DNA of 64,000 nucleotides from Ascaphus truei (lineage: Eukaryota; Chordata; Amphibia; Anura; Ascaphidae). Location of the stretch: assembly GCA_036426205.1 (NCBI GenBank), contig CM071568.1:116984311-117048310 (forward strand), in the 5' to 3' direction. How positions within the stretch are numbered: the stretch's first letter is position 1; each line of letters opens with the position of its first letter. Below, piece after piece: positions 56,398-64,000 of the stretch. Both the position numbers and the translations under genes were made by a program. The notes under the pieces were generated by a model, which had not been told where the DNA came from, did no database searches, and was given only the letters and a program-made list of their open reading frames with translations.

Positions 56398-57166
56398 TGT
56401 TACGCCGGTGCTGCCCGCAGACCAGACCCGTCCCCTGTGCTGAGGTGGGACGTAGGGATACACGCACCCGCAGCAAAGGGAGCGTGTCCGGAGTGTGGTG
56501 TTATTGTTGCCAGGCCAGGTATAGTAGTGAAGACAATACTTGCTGGTACCGGTAGTAGAGAAGGAGTAGTTATTGCTGTTGCCAAGGTCAGGGATGCCAG
56601 AAGTCACGAAGTCCAAGTAGAGCCAAAGTCGAGAGACAGAGGGGGTAGTCGTCCAATCCACGTCAATACCTGAGGAGTCACTGAGAGAATAGTCAAATGC
56701 TTCCATACAGAACTATGTCGAGCGACGAGTGATGGGAAGCACAGGCATAATAAAGCTGGGCAGGCCAATGGGAAAAGGGGGCAGGCCTGGAGGACTGCAA
56801 GGAGTCCTCCCTGATAGGAGAGAGGTGTTACAGCCCAGCTGAGTGTAATCATTGCTTTGCATTGAACTGTGTGATGCTTGGGGGCGACGCCTCACTGCAG
56901 AAGCAGAGGTTAAAAGTGCTCTGTTAGGCGTGTGCTCTGTAAGCTGAGAATGCATGCACATAACATCTGAGGCTGGCGTGCGTGTAGGAGGGCGTGGACG
57001 CGCCCGGCGCTGAGTAGAGGAATTGCCGAGGGGAGTGATCCCGCGACGGCGGCAGGGGCGAGGAGCCGTGGAGGCCGGTAAGGCAGGCTTGTTTTGTGTG
57101 TGCAGGGGCTCCCTGCGGGAAGGGGGTGCTTTGTGTGGGAAGCGAGGAGAACGCCGATTCCTGACA
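56398..57166 (-). mobile_element. Solo LTR (769 bp), minus strand, nested in the ERV
   Basis: TGTTACGCCGGTGCTGCCC to GATTCCTGACA with a perfect 5-bp duplication ATTGA (56393-56397, 57167-57171). On the minus strand a CCCATTGGCC box precedes CTTTATTATG by about 15 bp, a CCAAT/TATA-like arrangement like that at 45502-46295. Bare frames inside are not genes. Confidence 0.92.
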
Positions 57167-57173
57167 ATTGATC

Positions 57174-57220
57174 ATTAAAAGTAGCTCCATTAAAAGTAGC
57201 TCCATTAAAAGTAGCTCAGT
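57174..57220. repeat. 15-bp minisatellite, three units
   Basis: ATTAAAAGTAGCTCC is repeated three times, with the last unit changed to GCTCAG. It lies a few bases after the solo LTR, inside ERV internal DNA. Confidence 0.85.
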
Positions 57221-57365
57221 TAAGAGAGTTGCGGGAGGTCTAATACCCTTTTTTAGGAATGTATGATTTATATGCAAAATTTGATTTTTTTAGTAGTCAA
57301 TATGGATGCCATTTTTAAACGATACTAAAGATGCTATTTTAAGGCTCAGTAGCAAATAGTAACAA

Positions 57366-57767
57366 ATTAGAGAAACAGTATTGCAAAATTGTATGGCATT
57401 AGGTTATCTGATGACAGCACAACAAGGGGTTTGTAAGTTAGGGGGTAAAGAATGTTGTGCTTATATTGACAACCAATCAAAAAGCATACACCATGATATG
57501 GACACTCTAGCAGAAACCCAATCTAGAATGCGAGAGGAAGCCAAAGGGTTTGTTTGGACATTTGGTCTTGAAAATTGGCTAGGTGCATAAGGAATGAAAA
57601 TTCTTTATGGAATCATGGTAATCACAAGTTTATTACTTTGTGTGTATATGTTAATCCAAATGGCTAGATGTATAATCAGTTCTATTTTTGCCAAAAAGGC
57701 TGCTTCTACTTCCCGCTCTACAGTTATGTATGTCTCCCACAATGAGAGCGAGAAATACCAATAGTCT
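57366..57767 (+). pseudogene. env: Retroviral env transmembrane subunit remnant
   Basis: The frame includes the heptad-rich stretch around LQNCMAL, then GVCKLGGKECC, a CX6CC motif typical of gamma-type retroviral TM subunits, followed by a helical C-terminal ectodomain. A stop (TAA at about 57588) interrupts it; the same frame then continues through a hydrophobic membrane span and a short basic cytoplasmic tail ending at TAG near 57765. A second in-frame stop lies just upstream of 57366. No surface subunit is recognisable. Confidence 0.8.
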
Positions 57768-57939
57768 TGGTACTCGTCAACCACCCATATGTTCATCTCT
57801 GATTATCAAACGAGATACCTAAAAGAGATAGGTTTCTGCATTCCCATGGTCTCTTGGAGGTTTCTCCCTTGGAGTTTTTCATCTCCTGAGTGGTGTGCAG
57901 AAGAATAAATGGGCCTGGTCAATTGAATTTTCTTCCAGA

Positions 57940-57952
57940 ACAAAAGGAGGGT
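57940..57952 (+). other. ERV polypurine tract
   Basis: AAAAGGAGGGTA runs directly into the 3' LTR start TGTAAGG. Confidence 0.75.
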
Positions 57953-58096
57953 ATGTAAGGTTAAAAATTGTATCTGTCAGCTCTGTTCCCTTCAGGGACT
58001 GAAAAGGTTAAAGCAGTATATGCCAGCTTTGTTTCTCTCAGGGACTAGAATAGTTACATATTTTAGCTACAAAATTTAGACCAGCTGTCTCAGGAT

Positions 58097-59641
58097 TATA
58101 GAGAAAGAAAGGGGGAGCACAGGTTGAAGACTTTGGGGTATGTATAGTATCTTATTAGATATTTGTGGGTGTGCTTGAAAGATATATAAAATCACTTACA
58201 CTGCCTTGTGTAAATGCTCTCACAGCAAGGTTTACTTTTCTTTGTGTTCCCTTGGTTGATTTCCTTCTTCTTCTCAGGGTTTGGTTTTCTTCCTGGATTT
58301 CTTCAACAGTCCTCGGCTTACAGTGGGAATGTCTCCCTCGGAGTGAACAGATTGAAAGACAGTTGTTTAGAGGGGAATACAGCCAGTATTTGTAATGTCC
58401 AATACTTTCAACTCTAAATATATATATGTAATGTCCAATGCTTTCAACTCTAAATATATATATAGAGAGAGGCAGTAAATACTGCCAGCACTCACACGGG
58501 CAAGTGTGAGTACAATCCTAGGGGAAGGTATCTTTTTATCCGAACTGGTCTTCACACGTGGTGATCTATAGATGTAATTGGGGTCTGGTGTATAATGATA
58601 GATGTAAATCAAATAATACTCACACGGCCTTGTGTGAGTAAATGCACATCAAGGTGTCTTTAACTTGGATATTTTCTTTCTTTTATTCAGGTTCTTGATC
58701 TTCTTCCTGGTTTTCTTCGGCGGTCTTCAACTCCCAGTTAGGAAATCCCCCTCGGTGTGAACAAATTTGAAAAAAATTGTTAGTAGGAAAATATCAACAT
58801 AATTCTGTGGTGACCCACTAGAAAACCCAAGCAGATATATAAAAGCAGCAAATGCTGCAGGCACTCACACGGGCAAGTGTGAGTGCAATCCTAGGGGAAG
58901 GTATCTTTTTCTCTGTTGGTGTTTTTACACCTGCTGCCTTGTGCGGATAATGGTGGTCTGATATATGGGGATCTATAAAACTAAAAATAATACTCACACG
59001 GCCTTGTGTGAGTGAATGCACATCAAGGTGTCTTTAAATCCTTTGCAGTACTGCTAATGTTAAGTTCCAAGTGGGCAAGTGTATATAGATGACCCCTCCT
59101 TGGTGTAGATATAAAATGGAACAATGTCATGATTCTGGTGGACTACAATAAATTTTATTCTCAAAAGCTCTAAAAACAAAACATAAATAAAAACAATGAA
59201 AAAAAACATTAAAAGAAGAAACAGCCCGTCGATAGGAAATTGCTCGTGGATCTCGTGTAAGCCGAGGACTGTTGAAGAAATCCAGGAAGAAAACCAAACC
59301 CTGAGAAGAAGGAAATCAACCAAGGGAACACAAAGAAAAGTAAACCTTGCTGTGAGAGCATTTACACAAGGCCGTGTAAGTGATTTTATATATCTTTCAA
59401 GCACACCCACAAATATCTAATAAGATACTATACATACCCCAAAGTCTTCAACCTGTGCTCCCCCTTTCTTTCTCTATATCCCTGTACAAATAAGGATCCT
59501 GGATAAGGATCCTATTGGGGTCAGAGCCATAGGACAAGAAGACGAACCAGAGGGAATCTTTGATTATAAGGTTGTAATATTCATTGTTACATTTCCCCTG
59601 TTCTAGAACTTCATCAGGGAGCGCCCGGGTTTTTCCTTTTT
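58097..59641. mobile_element. 1,545-bp palindromic element with 16-bp duplication
   Basis: Flanked by a perfect 16-bp duplication CCAGCTGTCTCAGGAT (58081-58096, 59642-59657). Arms at 58097-58322 and 59260-59485 are inverted and almost identical (for example ATAGAGAAAGAAAGGGGGAG against its complement). The centre holds two direct copies of about 380 bp with stem-loop words. On the minus strand the right end has CCCTGATGAAG, then GGGGAAATG, a decayed hammerhead-like head. No open frame with a known domain. The design recalls PLE-derived elements. Confidence 0.7.
58460..59040. repeat. Two direct units with four 20-bp stem-loops
   Basis: CTCACACGGGCAAGTGTGAG (58491-58510 and 58864-58883) and CTCACACGGCCTTGTGTGAG (58619-58638 and 58993-59012) alternate in units about 375 bp apart. 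Each is a 7-bp perfect stem with a 6-base loop (GGGCAA or GGCCTT). AATCCTAGGGGAAGGTATCT follows the first type in both units. Weaker versions lie in the arms near 58195 and 59367. Confidence 0.85.
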
Positions 59642-60056
59642 CCAGCTGTCTCAGGATACCTTACACGAGAAATAAAACCCCAAGCCTTGTGTGACCCCAT
59701 TGATAACTGTTTGACCTTTATCCCTATTCTCAGCAGTAAAATGTTTAAGTTTTACAGGAAAGGCATTTTTAAAGGTTACATGTAAATTTAGATGTGTGAT
59801 CTATATGTGGGTACTCAATTTGTAACAGGTGTATACGTTTTTTTGCTCCTTGCATTCCGGTATAAATTGCCGCTCCGTTCAACTATTAAACAGTTGTGAG
59901 GAATCAGTATCCCGTGTGTTCCTGTTTCCTTGCACTCCGGGCTCGTAACTATCATATCTGAGACCAGAAGCATATAGCAGGGCCGTGGAAAGCTCCCCGG
60001 GTAGATTAAGGTTGCCTGCCCTAGGTCTGATCAGGTAGATTGGACCTAACAGTTCC

Positions 60057-60521
60057 TGTTTGACTTATATGCTCAGCTGTTTCACTGGTTCATCGGCTGA
60101 GCATAAACCTTCCTGCTAGCGAAGTGTTCACTGCAGTCTTGCCTCCATCGTCTTGTTGTGTCTCCAGATCCTTGTTCCTGACCATAGCTTTTCCTCCGGA
60201 CTCCGCTCTTCTGTTCTCCTGACCATCCGCACCTCTCCATTCCGACCCCAGCTAGCTCCTTGACGATCCGCTCCTCTCCAACACTGACCTCGGCTAAAGT
60301 ACGACGACCTGCCTCTGTCCCATCCAGACCACGGCTAAGTACCTCCTACGATCCGTTACTCTCCTACATCAACTTCAGCAAGTATTACTGACCATCCAGA
60401 CCTCTCCTACCCCGATCAATCTACACTCCAGACGCGCCCACGCGGCTGTGGGTTGGTGTTATATCAAATTCCCACATCGGCCTCACGATCACACCTTGTT
60501 TGTGGTGAGCACTCCATTACA
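60057..60521 (+). mobile_element. LTR-like repeat next to the ERV
   Basis: Starts TGTTTGACTTATATGCTCAG and ends GTGAGCACTCCATTACA. The terminal TTTGTGGTGAGCAC wording is like the ends of the solo LTRs at 42191 and 51669 (TTTGTGGCGAGCACAACCGT) and in reverse at 45502. A run of C-rich repeats (CTCCGACCATCCG-type) fills the centre. No clean target duplication. Confidence 0.5.
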
Positions 60522-60539
60522 GGAGAGCGGGAGATAACG

Positions 60540-61290
60540 CGTTTATACCTAGAAGACCTCTTTACTAAAATGCAGGAGAAAATACAACAGTCATTTCAAA
60601 ATGATTTAAAGGGGGCAGTTAAGGAGTTGAAGGCGGAGATAAACACCCTCTCACAAAGAACATCAGACCTGGAAAACAAATGGAGGAAGCCCTTCAACTA
60701 CAAACGATGGCAGATGATGACATTTTGAGACTGGGGCATGAGATCATCTCCCTCAGGTAAGGCCTCGAAGACCAAGAAAATAGAGATAGGAGGCAAAATT
60801 TTAGAATCCGGAATATTCCAGTCTATCGCCTCTGAGAACCTCTTACACTGCTTAAATAACCTCCTCGCTACAATAAGCCCTGACCTCCAGGAAAGTGACC
60901 TGGAAATCGATCGCATCCACTGGATGTTGGGACCCATGTCTGAAGACCCAAAACCGAGGAGAGATGGGATTATGAAGTTACATAGCTACAACACAAAAGA
61001 AAAAATTATGGTTGCAAGCAAAGAAGTGACATTCTCTTTGAAAATCAATCGCTACAAGTCTTCAATGATCTCTCTAAAGTTACCATCAAAAGATGCTGGG
61101 AGTTCAAACCCCTGGCCCTCATTCTTAAGGACAATAATATCCATTATAGGTGGGGGTTTCCATTTAAACTAATTGTGGTGAGGAATGGCAAACATTTTTC
61201 AAACAAATACCGGAAGAAATTGGGCAATTTCTGCAGACCCTGGGCCTCCCTCCAATCGATCAGCTAAAGGAACAACCGAGAGTCCAGAGG
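60540..61290 (+). pseudogene. L1-type ORF1 remnant, frameshifted
   Basis: Pieces in order: a coiled coil (LFTKMQEKIQQSFQNDLKGA, KELKAEINTLSQRTSDLENK) near 60560-60690, then after frameshifts a region with DRIHWMLGPMSEDPKPRRDG and MKLHSYNTKEKIMVA near 60905-61015, then a WGFPFKL block near 61150. This is the coiled coil, RRM-like and C-terminal domain order of L1 ORF1, an RNA-binding chaperone. At least two frameshifts. No ORF2 follows. Confidence 0.7.
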
Positions 61291-62138
61291 ACGAAGTGCA
61301 CCATAGGACCCCCCCCACCACCACCAAGTCTCGGAGTGGTTGGCGAGCCAAAACGCTCAGAAAGCTGGGAGTAAGGAGTGTTGAATCTTACTTCTGCTTC
61401 CTTTATGTCCCTCTATCATCCCATGTTCATGGTGGAACCAGAAGAGGAGTGGCTACCACCTTTCACGTCTCGTGGTTTGTTGACACTATGACCGCGGAAT
61501 GCAGCCGGGGCCGAGATGACCTGGACCACCGCTGGAGCCACAAGACCTGCGAGCCTGTCGTATTCGAGGTCCACGACAACTTACCTTGAATCTTGACCTC
61601 ATCAGTCTTGGCTGGATGCGAAGCCGATACAAGAGGAGATGAAGATCCAACTCTGAGAGCTCCGTGGAGGCAGCTTGGCGCCTTGCTGACAGAAGATGCA
61701 TGTTTGCCAGGGCTTTTACCCAGACCTCCCCCCCCCCATTTGTACTACCGGCCAGAGTTTATTTTGGGCCTCCCGCCTGGGTTTGGTTGGTGTGGTGGGG
61801 ATCAGATGGGAGGAATTTGCTGGTCCGCCGTCGAACCTGGGCCAGGTTGGTGAGAGGTCTCAAGTGGCTATGTCCCCCGATACGTCTGATCTGGGATAGA
61901 GGCCGCACCCAGGAGCACCCTACTGAGGACACAGAGACCCAGATAGCTGATTCTGGCTTGAAGGTTGGAACTTTATTATTATAAATGATTTTCATTTATT
62001 TAAATTTATTATAATTAACTTTATTATTTTATCTGAGGAGGCCGACACCTGGTGGTGTTTGGAGACCTAGGTAGTTTCGAAAGCAATGGCCTACTTAATA
62101 CATCAGCATAATAAGGTCTGTTTCCTAACTGTTTGTTA
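61291..62138. other. Region after the L1 ORF1, unassigned
   Basis: Probably L1 inter-ORF or other repeat DNA. Open frames here (for example near 61590-61985) have no family pattern. The Harbinger MITE at 62139 interrupts it. Confidence 0.35.
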
Positions 62139-62412
62139 GGTCGCGCTTATAGTGCTGGCGACTGCGACGTCGCCCGAAAACAAATGCATTGTCGCCGCAG
62201 CGTGCCTTTATAGTAAGCGCAACGGCGACAAAGCGACGTGGTGATGTGATTTTTGGAAGCCGGGAATATTTGATTTTTCAGGGGCTGTCGCCTCATGTGA
62301 CAGCCCCTGAACCAATCAATGGCCTGGTCTCCCGCAACGCCGCCGCGAAGCGAAATACATTCGCTAGCGGCGATGGGTGACATCACGCGTCGCGTCCACT
62401 ATACGCACGACC
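62139..62412. mobile_element. Harbinger-type MITE (274 bp)
   Basis: TTA on both sides (62136-62138 and 62413-62415) and inverted ends GGTCGCGCTTATAGTG and CACTATACGCACGACC. CpG-rich centre with GCGACGTCGCC words and an internal hairpin CAGGGGCTGTC/GACAGCCCCTG at about 62279-62309. TTA duplication and termini fit PIF/Harbinger. No transposase. Confidence 0.8.
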
Positions 62413-62435
62413 TTAGAACTCTCCGAAAGAACACC

Positions 62436-62920
62436 TATTTGCCTGTTTAGGTTGACTACTAAGTGTTCCAGAAAACATCTTCACCCCTTAGAACTGGTTG
62501 ATTAGTCTCTTGAAACTCTCTGAGAGACTTAGCTAAAAATGTAACAAAATGCTAGAAATTACAAAAAAGTTATATGTTCCCCTCTCCCCCTCTACTTTTT
62601 CAACCCTCCCCCCCCCCCAAATGGTCTACATATACTTCTACATTCCATTCAGATATAAGATCACTGTTGTATGATGTAAATATAACTACTGTATCTGCCA
62701 TGCTTCCGAGCAGGCCACAACTATACTTCCTGCGCAGTTGAGATTAGAGATTGAACCTAAGGTGTTAGTCTTCCCTCCCGTCTCCCCTCCCCCATATGAC
62801 AAACCTCATGTTGTATATATGTTAATATATTTCAACTAGATATAAGATAATTGCTCTATGTTTTAAATGTTGATATAGTTTCCTATTTGCCTCTGTTTAG
62901 GTTGACTACTAAGTTTTCTG
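62436..62920. repeat. Direct repeat, about 447-bp spacing
   Basis: CCTATTTGCCTGTTTAGG then TTGACTACTAAGTGTTC at 62436-62470 recurs as CCTATTTGCCTCTGTTTAGG and TTGACTACTAAGTTTTC at 62883-62920. TATAAGAT and polypyrimidine runs after each copy are also similar, so this may be two monomers. Confidence 0.65.
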
Positions 62921-64000
62921 TACAGTAGCGGATTGGGATCAAGCTTTAGATGTCACCCCCTGCCTCTCCTCCCCTTTTTCTTCCCCCCCCCCTCCCTTCC
63001 CTATCCCAGTACAGAATTACAAGTGGTTTATTTGTATAAACCCATGTAACTTCTATGAAAAATTGAAAGGTCTTTTCCCTTAACCTTACCGAGTTGGTTC
63101 TGTGAATAGATAAACAATCTGCCCATGAAACAAAGGTGCACTAAAGCTTTATAATGTTAATAACCCAGCTGAAAGCAATTGTATATAGTATCTCAATTTA
63201 CTCCCATATCCCTTGCTGCAGAAGGGAATTGTCAATTGTAATAAAGGAGGGTCCCTCGTACCCATTCCTTTGCTGACCCGACTCCCGGGACTGTGGATGT
63301 CTCCCAAGAGCATTATACCCACCAGTCCGGTAACTAGGTTGACTGGCTTCCTTACTTTGGGGCTCTTTTCTTGTCCCGTTTTCTCCCTGCTGTTCTTTCC
63401 CATCCTCCCCCCCCCCTCTCACACACAACAGTGAGGGTGAAACAGTCAGACAGACAATCACAGTACAGATAACAGCATGTATTTAACATGTGTGTATTTG
63501 AATAAGTAGCTGCACAGCCGGGAACATTCAAACACGCTTCTCCCGCCTGTGCAGTTGCTTATATTAGCTACTAGTCCGTCCCACTCCCGCCCGTGAGGAA
63601 GGCACTGATTGGATGGATCCACTCTCATTTTTTTTTTGTTTTGACACAGGCTTTTTTTTCACACTTTTTTTTTCTGACATGGGCCCGGCAGCGACTGCGG
63701 GCGGCCGGGCCCCCTGACTCATCGGGCCCGGGACGCCAACCCTGGCAGACCCACCCTGTTGGCGGCCCTGCACTCACAAACTGACCGACACACACACAAG
63801 GAATTCAGTTATTATAAATATAAAAGTGCAAAAAGCTAAAACACGTGCTCTAAGTCAAACTTCATTGCATTTTGGCACTGAAGTTGTGTTTTGATTTTTA
63901 ATTAAAAACATCACCATTACAAATAAAATTTCTCTGACAACAGACAAAAGTTTCACTTAAAATGCGTGCTCGGCCCACACACCATTTTTTTAGAGGATTT
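62921..64000. other. Unassigned, polypyrimidine-rich then mixed
   Basis: C-rich runs (62980-63000, 63400-63420), a CCCGGCAGCGACTGCGGGCG-rich block near 63685-63720 that reads like a dispersed repeat end, and AT-rich DNA to the window edge. No gene, splice site or clear element termini. Confidence 0.35.

Larger units (their letters stand above)
51049..60051 (+). mobile_element. Degraded endogenous retrovirus, env remnant, pol not seen
   Basis: A 5' LTR (51049-51598) and a 3' LTR (57953-58096 joined to 59658-60051) in the same orientation enclose about 6.4 kb, of which some 1.75 kb are two solo LTR insertions. A primer site follows the 5' LTR, a polypurine tract precedes the 3' LTR and an env transmembrane piece lies shortly before it. 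No protease, RT or integrase pattern could be read. Flanks GTTAC and GTTCC may be a 5-bp duplication with one change. Confidence 0.75.
57953..60051 (+). mobile_element. ERV 3' LTR, split by a 1.5-kb insertion
   Basis: 57953-58096 matches 51049-51190 or so of the 5' LTR, and 59642-60051 continues it to the ...GACCTAACA end. The segment CCAGCTGTCTCAGGAT is present on both sides of the break. LTR divergence from the 5' copy is low: a handful of substitutions over the aligned part. Confidence 0.9.

Noticed and set aside
58460..59040. Palindromic direct repeats resembling a CRISPR array
   Set aside because: Only two large units, irregular spacing, stem-loops alternate in type, and the context is a vertebrate transposable element.
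61185..61984. Open frames of 67-134 codons after the L1 ORF1 remnant
   Set aside because: No L1 ORF2 endonuclease or RT motif is present, and the frames overlap each other in several phases.
1..64000. tRNA or rRNA genes
   Set aside because: No cloverleaf with A and B box words and no rRNA-like stretch was seen on reading either strand; primer-site matches are short and belong to LTR elements.

Overview
This window looks like repeat-dense intergenic or intronic DNA from a vertebrate, most likely an anuran amphibian. The pointer to a frog is the mix of elements: CR1/L2-type LINEs, a DIRS-type reverse transcriptase, Penelope-like elements (PLEs) with GIY-YIG endonuclease, many LTR families, and Tigger, hAT and Harbinger-type MITEs. 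Several of these match repeats I remember from frog genomes; that is memory, not a search. I found no intact host protein-coding gene, tRNA, rRNA, CRISPR array or bacterial-type operon. Almost all long open frames are transposon remnants or chance frames.

Layout. 0-4 kb: a BEN-like gene remnant (minus strand), duplicated AT-rich segments and fold-back repeats. 4-11 kb: a hAT MITE, a Tigger-like MITE, an L2 tail and two LTR families. 11-14 kb: a decayed DIRS-like element interrupted twice, by a 547-bp element that begins with a hammerhead-ribozyme-like fold (13-bp target duplication) and by a 594-bp element that begins with a long hairpin (14-bp duplication). 14-20 kb: more LTRs and a possible retroelement ORF1. 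20.5-23.5 kb: a head-to-head inverted PLE followed by a canonical hammerhead motif, all inserted in a (TA)n tract inside an older LTR. 24.6-29.0 kb: a complete but pol-less LTR element on the minus strand with both LTRs, a tRNA-Thr-like primer-binding site, a polypurine tract and three overlapping ORFs of unknown function. 29-32 kb: further LTR pieces. 32.5-38.2 kb: the most unique-looking DNA of the window. 38.2-39.5 kb: a second PLE remnant. 41.3-46.3 kb: a CR1-type LINE carrying four later insertions. 48-50.5 kb: a long LTR and a hAT MITE with a perfect 8-bp duplication. 51.0-60.05 kb: a degraded endogenous retrovirus with paired LTRs, a tRNA-Leu-like primer site and an env transmembrane remnant, itself hit by two solo LTRs and a 1.5-kb palindromic element. 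60-63 kb: an LTR and an L1-type ORF1 remnant with a Harbinger MITE.

How the parts relate: this is a layered record of insertion, and target-site duplications let the order be read at many junctions. The most interesting thread is a group of short elements with 13-16 bp duplications, hammerhead-like cores and inverted ends, plausibly mobilised by PLE machinery. The second is the pol-less LTR element, whose ORF C-terminus is conserved in a second, diverged copy in this window.
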